Shown here piece by piece: positions 32,985-41,243 of a stretch of 50,853 bases of DNA; position 1 is the first letter of the stretch; each line of letters starts with the position of its first letter. The notes beneath the pieces were generated by a model, which was not told where the DNA came from, made no database searches, and saw nothing but the letters and a program-made list of their open reading frames with translations. Position numbers and translations under genes: made by a program. The stretch comes from JBBQWR01 sp038210495. Lineage in GTDB: Bacteria > Planctomycetota > Planctomycetia > Pirellulales > DATAWG01. The DNA is taken from the NCBI GenBank assembly GCA_038210495.1, contig JBBQWR010000044.1, positions 1 through 50,853 of the forward strand, in the 5' to 3' direction.

Positions 32985-33947
32985 ATGCGATCGATACGTC
33001 GACTTCTCGTTCTGCTGTTGATAGGCGTCGGTTTTGTCGTAGCCGGTCGCTCCGTTTCGCCCGCGGCGACATTCACCGCCGATAAGACCGGCGACGGCAT
33101 TACGGTCAAACTCGATAATCGGCCGCTGACCGAATACCTGATCCGCTCGGGAACGAAACCGATCCTGTGGCCACTCATCGGACCGACGGGCAAACCGGTC
33201 ACACGTTCGTATCCCATGCAGAGTCCGCCGGGAGAGACGCACGATCACGTGCATCAGCGGTCGTTTTGGTTCACGCATGGCGATGTCAATGGAATTAGCT
33301 TTTGGGAGGAAACGCCGAAGGCCGGCTCGATCGTGCATCGCCAGTTTGTCGAGGTGAAAGGGGGCGACACGGCCCGAATCGTCACGCGGAACGATTGGAT
33401 GGCCCCCGCCGCGAAAGAATCGAAGCCGACAAAGATGCTCGAAGACGAGCGGACCCTCGTCTTCAGTGTCGAGGGCGATAAGCGGCTCATCGATTTCGAC
33501 GTGACACTCACCGCCAGCGAAGGGCCGGTTACGTTCGGCGACACGAAGGAGGGGACCTTCGGGCTGCGCATGGCCGAGACGATTAACGTCGACGCGAAAA
33601 AAGGGGGACGGATCGTCAACAGCGACGGCAAGACCAATCTGGCCGCCTGGGGTCAACCGGCGGCGTGGGTCGATTATCACGGCCCCGTCGACGGCGAGCA
33701 GGTCGGCATCGCGATCCTCAATCATCCCACGAGTTTCCGCTACCCGACGCGCTGGCACGTTCGGCCGTACGGCCTGTTCGCCGCCAATCCTTTCGGAAAA
33801 GCCGGGTTCGAAGCTCACGACGGCCCCGGCGGCGCCTTCACCCTGGAGCAAGGCAAATCGCTGACGTTGAAATATCGCGTGATCCTGCATCGGGGGGACG
33901 AAAAGCAAGCGGCAATCGCGGACGCATTCGCGAAGTATGCGAAATGA
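32985..33947 (+). CDS. Secreted PmoA/DUF6807-family protein
   Basis: A 320-aa exported protein. After a signal peptide (LLVLLLIGVGFVVAGRSVS) comes LTEYLIRSGTKPILWPL, then HDHVHQRSFWFTHGDVNG, which matches the 'methane oxygenase PmoA' family (PF14100, now DUF6807) pattern of DHPHHRG.(W)FAHGDVNG. The C-terminal HPTSFRYPTRWHVRPYGLFA and LKYRVILHRG also fit. Despite the historic name these proteins are not methane oxygenases; in planctomycetes they occur with sugar-catabolism genes and their function is unknown. The gene is monocistronic. Confidence 0.8.
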   Translation: MRSIRRLLVLLLIGVGFVVAGRSVSPAATFTADKTGDGITVKLDNRPLTEYLIRSGTKPILWPLIGPTGKPVTRSYPMQSPPGETHDHVHQRSFWFTHGDVNGISFWEETPKAGSIVHRQFVEVKGGDTARIVTRNDWMAPAAKESKPTKMLEDERTLVFSVEGDKRLIDFDVTLTASEGPVTFGDTKEGTFGLRMAETINVDAKKGGRIVNSDGKTNLAAWGQPAAWVDYHGPVDGEQVGIAILNHPTSFRYPTRWHVRPYGLFAANPFGKAGFEAHDGPGGAFTLEQGKSLTLKYRVILHRGDEKQAAIADAFAKYAK

Positions 33948-33960
33948 GCGGATTAATCGT

Positions 33961-34062
33961 GGCGGGTGGTGCGTGGCGAGTGGCGAGCGGGCTGACGCGC
34001 CGCATAAATTCGGCGGCTCTTGACTCGCCACCCACCACCCGCCACTCGCCACCTTCCTCCGG
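33961..34062. repeat. Composite heptamer/palindrome repeat
   Basis: GTGGCGGGTGGTGCGTGGCG then GTGGCGAGCGGGC leads to a core CGCCGCATAAATTCGGCGGC, and the mirror TGACTCGCCACCCACCACCC, GCCACTCGCCACC follows. Heptamers of the type GTGGCGA on one side pair with TCGCCAC on the other, so the whole forms a long hairpin. It lies between the PmoA-like and FHA genes. Confidence 0.7.
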
Positions 34063-34195
34063 CTTGACCCGCAATTCCGTCGCGTGTTATAAGCGGAACT
34101 GGGGGCCAAGGGATGGGGTGAACGTCGGGGTGTTACTTTTCCCGGAGTCTGTTCGTCCCAGCGACTTGCCCGGGACCAAGCGTACGCATTGTCTT

Positions 34196-34885
34196 ATGGC
34201 CCAAATTACGTTGCGCGTGCTCGACGGTTCTGATCGCGGACGCATCTATGACGAGCTCGCCACTCCGGTAACGATCGGTCGCGAAGAAGGCAACTCGATC
34301 CAGCTCAACGACGAGCGCGTCAGCCGGTTCCATCTCAAGATTCAAGAAGACCGTGAGAAGGTCGTGCTCACTGACTTGGAGAGCACCAACGGCACAAAGG
34401 TCAATGGCGAAGACATTCAACTTCGCATTCTTCGCTTCGGCGATTTGATCAGCGTCGGACGCTCCGTGTTGCTCTTTGGATCGAGCGAACAAATCAAGCG
34501 CCGGCTGGCCGAGCTGCGCGGCGAATCGCTTTCGGATAGCGGCACGTTGACCGGCAAGGAGCGAGGCGCCGCGGCCGGAACCGACGACGGGGGCGTCAGC
34601 TTCGATCTGAAGTGGTCGGCCGATTCGCAAATCCACGAGACGCTGCACGCCTTGCAACCGCCCGAAATTCCCTCGCGGCTCAGCCCGGCTCAAGCGGCTC
34701 AGCTTTCCGAGTTGCTGGAATACCTCCACATCCGCGTGCGGGAACTCTTGGAGACCGTCAAATTCAAAGGGGCCGGTGAGCGGATCACGCTCGACGTCGA
34801 GCAGTGGCAGAATCTGCTCGATGTGCAGTCGCGATTAGCCGGCTACTTACGCGATATCGGCGATCCCAAGTCGCAAGAAGACTGA
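34196..34885 (+). CDS. FHA-domain protein
   Basis: A 229-aa cytoplasmic protein. Residues 1-90 form an FHA domain that binds phosphothreonine: VTIGREEGNSIQL (GR motif), VSRFHLKIQ (SRxHxxI), LTDLESTNGTKVNG (STNGT). The C-terminal half has a charged linker and helices (PAQAAQLSELLEYLHIRVREL, TLDVEQWQNLLDVQS) that probably mediate self-association. It could be a target of Ser/Thr kinases such as the one at 22722-23867, which is only a suggestion. The frame continues upstream into the PmoA-like gene, but MAQITLRVLDG at 34196 is the natural start; no clear ribosome site. Confidence 0.88.
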   Translation: MAQITLRVLDGSDRGRIYDELATPVTIGREEGNSIQLNDERVSRFHLKIQEDREKVVLTDLESTNGTKVNGEDIQLRILRFGDLISVGRSVLLFGSSEQIKRRLAELRGESLSDSGTLTGKERGAAAGTDDGGVSFDLKWSADSQIHETLHALQPPEIPSRLSPAQAAQLSELLEYLHIRVRELLETVKFKGAGERITLDVEQWQNLLDVQSRLAGYLRDIGDPKSQED

Positions 34886-34890
34886 GGAAC

Positions 34891-34911
34891 GTGGCGAGTG
34901 GCGAGTGGCGG
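34891..34911 (+). repeat. GTGGCGA heptamer tandem repeat
   Basis: GTGGCGA-GTGGCGA-GTGGCGG starts seven bases after the FHA stop codon. The same heptamers occur at 37149-37169 and, as TCGCCAC, at 40367-40398. Confidence 0.75.
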
Positions 34912-34936
34912 GCAGACGCGAGGATTTGCGAGTGAA

Positions 34937-34979
34937 CGGGTGGCCGGGGCTGGAGGCGCTTCGCCGAAACCCCGGTTCG
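34937..34979. repeat. Dispersed GGGTGGCCGGGGCTGGAGGC repeat
   Basis: CGGGTGGCCGGGGCTGGAGG followed by CGCTTCGCCGAAACCCCGG can fold (CCGGGGCT / AACCCCGG). Parts recur at 9018-9035, 9570-9585 and 9649-9666, and a tail (TCGCCGAAGCCCCGG) at 40261. Confidence 0.55.
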
Positions 34980-35071
34980 TGAGGACATACCAACCCGAAA
35001 CGTAAGTGAGGATTCGTGATCTCATGCGTGGGAATAGTCTCACTGATGTTTCGAATTGCTAGGGCCAGCAA

Positions 35072-36304
35072 TCACCCATCCAAAGAGATCGTGCTTACGG
35101 TTTCGCCGGCCGTGTAGTGGCGATCGCCGGCCGGAAACACGATCAGCGCATCGGCGCGCGCGAACCCGCGCAAGTCGGCCGAGCCGGCCCATTCGAGCGG
35201 CCGAACAGTCGCCTGACGCTGTCCCCCGTCCAACTCTAACTGCGCGGGATGATAAGTCGGCCGGTCGCCGCGATGCGTAAAGTCGCTCGCAAGTGTCGCC
35301 ATGAACGTGGGAACGGGCGAGTTCCCCGGCTTGCCAGACAGATGCCTCATCGCCGGTCTCGCGAACAACTCGAAGCAAACCAAGCTGCTCACCGGATTGC
35401 CGGGCAACCCGAACACCAGAGTAGCCGATCCGTCCGCCCTGTCCCGTTTGCCAAACCAGAGCGGCTTGCCGGGTTTGATCCGCACCTTGTGGAACACCTC
35501 CTCGACGCCCAACTCCCGAAGCATGCCTGGAACTAAATCCAGCACGCCGGCCGACACGCCACCGGAAATCACCAGCACGTCGCACTCCAATCCGGCGGCC
35601 AGTTTCGCTCGCAGTTCGCCGGCCTCATCCCGCGCCACGCCCAGTTCCACGGCTATGCCTCCGGCGCGGCGCACCGCGGCTGCAAGCATGGGACCGTTCG
35701 AATTGCGGATCTGACTGCCGACGGGCGCCCGCTCCGCAGGGACAAGCTCGTTGCCGGTCGAAAGCACGGCGACGCGGGGCGCGGGAATCGCCCGAATCGT
35801 CGTGCGGCCGACCTCGGCGAGCAGACCCAACTCGACCGGCCGAAGCGTTCGTCCGATTTTGAGAACAACATCGCCACGCCTGAGCGACGTGGCCCGAGGC
35901 AAGATATTTTGCTTCGCCCGCAACCGCTCGACGTCAATGCGGATAAGATCGTTTGCCGGCCCCGCGACGCCCGACCGTTCGACCATCACCACCGCGTCGG
36001 CGCCGTCGGGCACGGGAGCGCCGGTCATGATTCGCGTGCAGCCGCCGGCCGTCACGGCTCGGCTCGGTATTGATCCGGCGACAATCTCTTCGATCAGTCG
36101 TAGCTCCGCCCGGCCGCCGACCAAATCGGCTGATCGCACCGCGTAGCCGTCGACCATCGATTTGTCGTACGGCGGCGAATCGACGTCGCTCACAATATCT
36201 TCCGCGAGCACGTGGCCCAGCGCCTCGGCGGCGGCTACCGGTCGAGCACTTAGTGGCTTGGCGTGGCGCAACACCAGCCCGAGCGCTTCATCAACCGTGA
36301 TCAT
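35072..36304 (-). CDS. moeA: Molybdopterin molybdenumtransferase
   Basis: A 410-aa MoeA, which inserts molybdate into adenylylated molybdopterin to form the molybdenum cofactor. MITVDEALGLVLRHA is the usual N-terminus, SPPYDKSMVDGYAVR the domain II motif, MTGAPVPDGADAVVMVE and VAVLSTGNELVPAG-like (VLSTGNELVPAERAPVG) the MPT-binding region, VISGGVSAGVLD and VFGLPGNPVSSLVCFELF the catalytic domain. The C-terminal domain IV ends in QATVRPLEWAGSADLRGFAR. Start ATG at 36304. It is the last of three minus-strand genes (ABM, trpG/pabA, moeA) with gaps of about 93 and 105 bp. Confidence 0.95.
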   Translation of the reverse strand: MITVDEALGLVLRHAKPLSARPVAAAEALGHVLAEDIVSDVDSPPYDKSMVDGYAVRSADLVGGRAELRLIEEIVAGSIPSRAVTAGGCTRIMTGAPVPDGADAVVMVERSGVAGPANDLIRIDVERLRAKQNILPRATSLRRGDVVLKIGRTLRPVELGLLAEVGRTTIRAIPAPRVAVLSTGNELVPAERAPVGSQIRNSNGPMLAAAVRRAGGIAVELGVARDEAGELRAKLAAGLECDVLVISGGVSAGVLDLVPGMLRELGVEEVFHKVRIKPGKPLWFGKRDRADGSATLVFGLPGNPVSSLVCFELFARPAMRHLSGKPGNSPVPTFMATLASDFTHRGDRPTYHPAQLELDGGQRQATVRPLEWAGSADLRGFARADALIVFPAGDRHYTAGETVSTISLDG

Positions 36305-36409
36305 GGTGGATCGCCCTAGTGGCTCATCGTTCGCGAGATCGCCCCAGGAATGGGACGGCTAGTAAATTAGATTGCCGCGTCCGCTTCTTCGTAACGCCGC
36401 GCCCATTCT

Positions 36410-37129
36410 TCAATCCCCATCGAGCGGCGCCGTCGTATCCAGCGTCTGCATGATTCCATGCCGCGCCGCCTCGCTGTCGTGCTGACCGACGATGGTCGGG
36501 CCGTCCTCCGGATGCTTGGCCGCGACAATGCCACGGGCTACGACGGGCCGCATCTCCATGAAACGCTTCAAGATGTCCGTGCCGCAGGGGGTGAGAAAAC
36601 TCTCGGGATGAAATTGAAGCCCAAAGGTGGGCGACTGCTTGTGCCGAATCGCCATGATCTCGCGGTCGCCGTCCGGCAGTTCCGACCAGGCCGTGATTTC
36701 GTAATCGTCGTTGAGCGTGCCGGGTCGGATGACGAGGCTGTGATACCGCGTCGCCTCGAACGGATTGGGCAGACCGATGAACAATCCCCGGCCGTCGTGA
36801 TGGATGCGATCGACTTTGCCGTGCATCAGCCGCACGGCCCTAACGATCTCGCCGCCTGTCGCCTGACCGATCGATTGATGCCCGAGACAAACGCCGAGGA
36901 CGGGAATTTTGCCGCTGAAGTACAGGGCCGCCTCGCACGACACGCCGGCCTCTTTGGGAGTGCAAGGACCTGGCGAGATGATCAGATGCGTCGGCCGTTT
37001 GGCGGCAATTTCGTCGATCGTGATTTGATCGTTGCGATGCACCTCGAGCTGCACCGACGGATCGATCTCCCCCAACCGCTGAACGAGGTTGTATGTGAAC
37101 GAGTCGTAGTTGTCGATCAAAACGATCAT
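36410..37129 (-). CDS. trpG: Glutamine amidotransferase of anthranilate / aminodeoxychorismate synthase
   Basis: A 239-aa class I glutamine amidotransferase that supplies ammonia for anthranilate (tryptophan) or aminodeoxychorismate (folate). MIVLIDNYDSFTYNLVQ is the classical start, ISPGPCTP the oxyanion strand, GVCLGHQSIGQ contains nucleophile Cys81, and FHPESFLT has His174 and Glu176, completing the triad. TrpG and PabA cannot be separated by sequence alone, and no TrpE/PabB gene is in the window. The longer frame start at 37216 is rejected because its first 29 residues are translated heptamer repeats (HHSPLATHPSP). The C-terminal 45 residues after TDILKRF are longer than usual. Confidence 0.93.
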   Translation of the reverse strand: MIVLIDNYDSFTYNLVQRLGEIDPSVQLEVHRNDQITIDEIAAKRPTHLIISPGPCTPKEAGVSCEAALYFSGKIPVLGVCLGHQSIGQATGGEIVRAVRLMHGKVDRIHHDGRGLFIGLPNPFEATRYHSLVIRPGTLNDDYEITAWSELPDGDREIMAIRHKQSPTFGLQFHPESFLTPCGTDILKRFMEMRPVVARGIVAAKHPEDGPTIVGQHDSEAARHGIMQTLDTTAPLDGD

Positions 37130-37148
37130 CGTGGCGGGGGATGGATGA

Positions 37149-37169
37149 GTGGCGAGTGGCGAGTGGTGG
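37149..37169 (+). repeat. GTGGCGA heptamer tandem repeat
   Basis: GTGGCGA-GTGGCGA-GTGGTGG lies just upstream of the trpG/pabA start codon, between it and the ABM gene. Its position in the leader could affect expression; there is no direct evidence. Confidence 0.75.
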
Positions 37170-37222
37170 GATTTCTTAGCCGCCGCTTTCATGGGTCGAG
37201 GATGTATCGAATGCAAACGACG

Positions 37223-37513
37223 TTACCCATCGACCAGTTCGCAAGGATGCCCATCGCGGTCGACTCGCGGCATGATGCTCGGTTGATAAATCTTCGTATA
37301 GGCATGGGCCTTACGATGGTCGTCCAGCGCGGCCGGCGACTGCCAGCGTTCGTGGAGCAAAAATTTTCCGGCGTCATTCTTCGATTGATAGACTTCAAAT
37401 CGAATGCAGCCCGGTTCGGTCCGCGACGACCGTGCCGCCTCGGTCAGCAAGCCGCGAATCTCCTCGATCTCATCGCGATTCTTGACGGTCAACCAAACGT
37501 TGAGGTGAATCAT
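37223..37513 (-). CDS. Antibiotic biosynthesis monooxygenase (ABM) domain protein
   Basis: A 96-aa dimeric alpha+beta barrel protein. IHLNVWLTVKNRDEIEEIRG, then EPGCIRFEVYQSKNDAGKFLLHERWQSPAALDDH, is the ABM layout (strand, helix, EPGC..Y.V, ..F.L.E.W.S..AL..H). Members oxidise small aromatic molecules or act as quinone- or heme-related proteins; most are unassigned. The protein is complete in length. It is the first of the three minus-strand genes; a role with the aminotransferase or MoeA is not indicated. Confidence 0.85.
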   Translation of the reverse strand: MIHLNVWLTVKNRDEIEEIRGLLTEAARSSRTEPGCIRFEVYQSKNDAGKFLLHERWQSPAALDDHRKAHAYTKIYQPSIMPRVDRDGHPCELVDG

Positions 37514-37680
37514 GGTCGCAGTCGCTGGGGCTAGCTTTAATACCGATCGGGCGTTGAACCGGCGATTTGCTCTCGGCGTTTATCCTAATCGTTTGCCTCC
37601 GCGCTAGCCACCCGGGCCGTTGCCGGCGCCGCCGACTAGGGCCGCTTACGTTTTGCCCGGCCGGCGATATAATTGCCGCG

Positions 37681-38241
37681 ATGTACGACAAACGCGCTTT
37701 AATGGAATTGGTTCGCTCTCGGGCGCTCAAGTTCGGTGATTTTACGCTCGCCTCGGGCAAGAAAGCCAAGTATTACCTCGATGGCAAACAGGTCACGCTC
37801 GATTCGTTCGGGGCGAAGCTGGTCGCCGAGGGAATTTTAGACCTGTTGGCGGATAGTTTGCCGATGCCCGTAGCCGTAGGTGGGATGTCGATCGGCGCCG
37901 ACCCGATCACGGCCGCGATCGTCACGATGGCCGGCGTTCGCGGCCAGCAACTCTCCGGCTTTTTGGTCCGTAAAGAGCTCAAGGGCCGCGGCACGAATCG
38001 CTACGTCGAAGGGCCCGTGGCGCCGGGCCAACGCGTCGTCATCGTCGAAGACGTCGTCACGACCGGCGGCTCGTCGCTCGACGCGATCGCGCGGGCCGAG
38101 GAATTCGGCCTCATCGTGACCGCCGTCTACACGGTCATCGACCGCTTGGAAGGCGGCCGCGAAGCGTTCGTCAGCCGAGGCTATCAATTCTTCAGTCTAT
38201 TGACGATCGGCGATTTCGGCATTGAGCCACCCCCTACATAG
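37681..38241 (+). CDS. pyrE: Orotate phosphoribosyltransferase
   Basis: A 186-aa type I PRTase that joins orotate and PRPP in de novo UMP synthesis. LASGKKAKYYLDGKQVTL is the family N-terminal motif, GGMSIGADPIT follows, and VVIVEDVVTTGGSSLDA is the 13-residue PRPP-binding loop; LVRKELKGRGTNRYVEGP is the catalytic loop. The ATG at 37681 is preceded by GGCGATATAATTGCCGCG, which contains TATAAT, so transcription may start close by or leaderless. The stop codon TAG (38239-38241) belongs to the palindromic repeat at 38236. Confidence 0.95.
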   Translation: MYDKRALMELVRSRALKFGDFTLASGKKAKYYLDGKQVTLDSFGAKLVAEGILDLLADSLPMPVAVGGMSIGADPITAAIVTMAGVRGQQLSGFLVRKELKGRGTNRYVEGPVAPGQRVVIVEDVVTTGGSSLDAIARAEEFGLIVTAVYTVIDRLEGGREAFVSRGYQFFSLLTIGDFGIEPPPT

Positions 38242-38336
38242 CCGCGGCATCCTGCTGCGGAGTATCCCCGCGCAGTTATTGTTTGACCGTAATCGTTGCT
38301 CCATGACGGTCACTCCGCAGCAAGATGCCGCGACTA
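38236..38336. repeat. ATAGCCGCGGCATCCTGC-family pair after pyrE
   Basis: ACATAGCCGCGGCATCCTGC with TGCGGAGT at 38236-38263 faces ACTCCGCAGCAAGATGCCGC at 38312-38331. The left arm supplies the pyrE stop codon TAG. Confidence 0.75.
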
Positions 38337-38417
38337 AGTAAATCTCGCGGCTTGTCATGGGCTCGCCGACCGGAGTATGCTTGGAAGAGCCATCCCGGCG
38401 CCTAAGAGGCTCTCATC

Positions 38418-40259
38418 ATGAATCCGCCGATCGCGGTCCGCGGGCTGCCGTGGAGTATTGTCGTCTCTCTATTTCTAACGGCGCCGGTCTGCTTGCCGGC
38501 TGCAGGGACGACGCCGGCGTTGAAGCCCGTCGCTGCCGAGCCCCTCGGCGAATCGGCTCGCGAGATTTCCAATCTCATCCATCAATTGGGCGACGAAAAA
38601 TACTGGGTTCGCCAACAGGCCCACGAGCAACTCGCGAGATTCGGCGCCGAAGCATTTGACGCCTTGGTCACGGCTCAGGAAAACGATGATCTGGAAATCG
38701 CCGAACGGGCTCGCGAGCTCGTGCAGCGGGTTCGCATCGATTGGGTTCGCGAGACGGATTCGCCCGAGATCAAGGAAAAGCTCAAAGACTACGAGACGCT
38801 TTCCGACGCCGATCGCGACAGCCGCATGAAGGATCTCGCCGCGACGGGCAGCGAAGGCGCCATCGTCGCGCTCTGCCGGCTGATTCGCTTCGAGCGGTCC
38901 CCCCTGCTCTCCAAACGGGCCGCCCTGAATCTGTTGCGACGCCCCCAGCCGAGCCCCCCGGGCTGGGAGAAAAAATCCAACGCGATTCTCAAAATCTTGG
39001 TGGGCAGCAATCGCCCGGCCGCCCAATGGCTGCTGGCTTGGGTGCGGCATCACGAGCAGCCCGAAAATGGACTGACCGATTGGGCCAAGTTCGTCGACGA
39101 CGAGCTTGCTGTCAGCGATAGCGATGTGGCGATGGAAATGAAGGTCCAGACGGAGCTACTCCGTTTTCAGGCCGAGATGCTGCTCGACCTCAATCATCAC
39201 GATCGAGCCCTGGCCGTCATGCGGAAGATGGTCGACCGTCAGACCGACGATGCCGCCGGGCTGATTGAGTTTGTCGGCTGGCTGTCGACCCACGATGCCT
39301 GGCCGGTCGTCGACGATGTGGCCAAACGCTTCGACCATTCCTTCATGTCGAATCCGCGGCTTCTGTATACACTGGCCCACGCCCGCAAGATTCAAGGGAA
39401 CGACGCATTGGCCGAAAAGTTCGCGCAGCGAGCATTCGACTTGCAGACGCCGACTCACGACGCGAGCGATGCAATCGGCGACCGGCTAAACATCGCTCGG
39501 GAATTGCAAATCGAAGGTCTGATGGCCTGGAGCGAACGAGAGTATCGATTCGTGCTCGCGAAGGCCGATCGCGAATCGAACGAAATGCTCGCCGCCCGGT
39601 TCGACCTCGGCGAGATGCTGCACGACGCGCAGCGCGACGGCGAGGCGGCCGAAATCTATCAAACGCTCGTCGATCAGCTCAAGAATAACGGCTTGCTGCA
39701 GCAGAGGCTGAGCCAGTTCGATCCACCCCATCCGCCGAAGTCCGTCCGTTCGCGAACGCATTTTTTCCACGCCTGCGCCGCAGCGGCCAAAAACGACCGG
39801 GCCGCGCAAATTGAACATCTCGACAAAGCGATCGGTTTCGACTCGACCGACGCCGACGTGCTGATCGCGCTGTACCGATTGCCCGAACAATCGGCCGATC
39901 GCCGGGACGCGACACGAGGCTTGATTCGCGACGCGGCCGATCGATTTCGCGACGACTTGGGGGATCAACCGTCGGGCACGCCGCTCCAGGCCGTGCTGTG
40001 CAACGAATACGCTTGGCTCGTGGCGAACACCGAGGGCGATCTCGACAAATCGCTCGAATGCGCGCTGCGGGCCGTGCAATTCGAGCCGGTCGGCAGTTAT
40101 CTGGACACGCTCTCGCACTGCTATGCCGCGAAAAAAGACTTCGCTAGCGCGGTGAAATACCAAGAGCAAGCCGCCGCGCTCGAGCCCTACTCGCAGCAAA
40201 TCCATCGCGCCCTCGTTCAATACCGCGCGGCGCTCGCCGCCGAGAAGCCGAAGAAGTGA
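38418..40259 (+). CDS. Secreted protein with HEAT-like and TPR-like helical repeats
   Basis: A 613-aa exported protein. The signal peptide is VVSLFLTAPVCLPAAG. Residues 50-170 have HEAT-like helical pairs (SNLIHQLGDEKYWVRQQAHEQL, FDALVTAQENDDLEIAERA), and residues from about 330 on contain TPR-like units (AEKFAQRAFDLQTP, EREYRFVLAKADRES, EAAEIYQTLVDQLKN, SLECALRAVQFEP, ASAVKYQEQAAALEP). HEAT plus TPR in one secreted protein is a common planctomycete architecture for protein assemblies. No catalytic residues are apparent. Start ATG at 38418, preceded by AGAGGCTCTCATC. Confidence 0.75.
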   Translation: MNPPIAVRGLPWSIVVSLFLTAPVCLPAAGTTPALKPVAAEPLGESAREISNLIHQLGDEKYWVRQQAHEQLARFGAEAFDALVTAQENDDLEIAERARELVQRVRIDWVRETDSPEIKEKLKDYETLSDADRDSRMKDLAATGSEGAIVALCRLIRFERSPLLSKRAALNLLRRPQPSPPGWEKKSNAILKILVGSNRPAAQWLLAWVRHHEQPENGLTDWAKFVDDELAVSDSDVAMEMKVQTELLRFQAEMLLDLNHHDRALAVMRKMVDRQTDDAAGLIEFVGWLSTHDAWPVVDDVAKRFDHSFMSNPRLLYTLAHARKIQGNDALAEKFAQRAFDLQTPTHDASDAIGDRLNIARELQIEGLMAWSEREYRFVLAKADRESNEMLAARFDLGEMLHDAQRDGEAAEIYQTLVDQLKNNGLLQQRLSQFDPPHPPKSVRSRTHFFHACAAAAKNDRAAQIEHLDKAIGFDSTDADVLIALYRLPEQSADRRDATRGLIRDAADRFRDDLGDQPSGTPLQAVLCNEYAWLVANTEGDLDKSLECALRAVQFEPVGSYLDTLSHCYAAKKDFASAVKYQEQAAALEPYSQQIHRALVQYRAALAAEKPKK

Positions 40260-40366
40260 ATCGCCGAAGCCCCGGAGAGTGGGAATGACTAATGTCTAAT
40301 GACGAAGGTGCAAAAGTCTCCACTTCTCGCCAATGGTGATTCGCTACGAGTATCTCCTATCCCGCC

Positions 40367-40398
40367 CACTCACCATTCACCACTCGCCACTCGCCACC
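40367..40398. repeat. TCGCCAC heptamer tandem repeat
   Basis: CCACTCACCATTCACCACTC then GCCACTCGCCACC is the reverse strand of the GTGGCGA repeats and lies just upstream of the alpha/beta hydrolase start. Confidence 0.65.
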
Positions 40399-40406
40399 CC
40401 TTCCCC

Positions 40407-41243
40407 ATGCCCTTGCCGCTCGACACCTTCACTCTCGGCCCGCTGCATCTCGCCGCCCGTGTCGTCGGCTCCGGGCCTCCGCTGCTGCTGGTGCATGGTT
40501 TTCCGCTCGACCACACGATGTGGCGTTATCAGATCGAAGATCTTTCGGCCCGCTACCGCGTGATCGCGCCCGACCTGCGCGGCTTCGGCGCGAGTGGATT
40601 CGACCCGCGGGACGAGACGGTCACGATGCGGCGGTACGCCGACGATCTCGCGCAGCTTATGGATCACCTCGCTCCCGACGAGAAATTCACGTTTTGCGGG
40701 TTGTCGATGGGGGGTTACATCGCCTTTCAATTCTGGCAAGCGTATCGCGACCGATTGGCCGCACTCGTGCTCTGCGACACTCGAGCGATCGCCGATACGC
40801 CGCAAGCCCGCGAGGGGCGAAAGGCGTTGTCCGCTCGCGTGCTAAGCGAAGGCCCCGCGGCGGCCGCCGACGCGATGATGCCAAAATTCTTCGCGCCCCG
40901 GACCGAACTCGACAACAAGGCCGTTGTCGAAGAAACGCGGGCCGCCATCCTGCGCGCCTCGCCCCGCGGGATCGCCGCGGCGCTGGCGGGCATGGCCGCC
41001 CGTCCGGACGTCACCGCGTGGTTGCCTGAAATCGCCACGCCGACACTCGTCGTGGTTGGCCAGCACGATGCGATTTCGACGGCCGACGAAATGCGTGGCC
41101 TCGCCGACCAGATCCCCGGCGCCCAATTTGTCGCAATCCCCGCCGCCGGTCACATGCTCCCCCTGGAAAAGCCGGCCGATTTCCGCCGGGCGATCGAGTC
41201 GTTTCTCCAAACAGTCGCCCCTCGCGGATCGGCGCCATGCTAG
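40407..41243 (+). CDS. Alpha/beta hydrolase
   Basis: A 278-aa soluble hydrolase of the 3-oxoadipate enol-lactonase/proline-iminopeptidase-like group. LLLVHGFPLDHTMW is the oxyanion loop, FTFCGLSMGGYIAF has nucleophile Ser100, LVVVGQHDAIST provides the acid, and AAGHMLPLEKP the His. The start is MPLPLDTFTLG at 40407; the longer frame from 40299 adds repeat-derived residues (HHSPLATRHP). Without pathway neighbours the substrate remains unknown. Confidence 0.88.
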   Translation: MPLPLDTFTLGPLHLAARVVGSGPPLLLVHGFPLDHTMWRYQIEDLSARYRVIAPDLRGFGASGFDPRDETVTMRRYADDLAQLMDHLAPDEKFTFCGLSMGGYIAFQFWQAYRDRLAALVLCDTRAIADTPQAREGRKALSARVLSEGPAAAADAMMPKFFAPRTELDNKAVVEETRAAILRASPRGIAAALAGMAARPDVTAWLPEIATPTLVVVGQHDAISTADEMRGLADQIPGAQFVAIPAAGHMLPLEKPADFRRAIESFLQTVAPRGSAPC

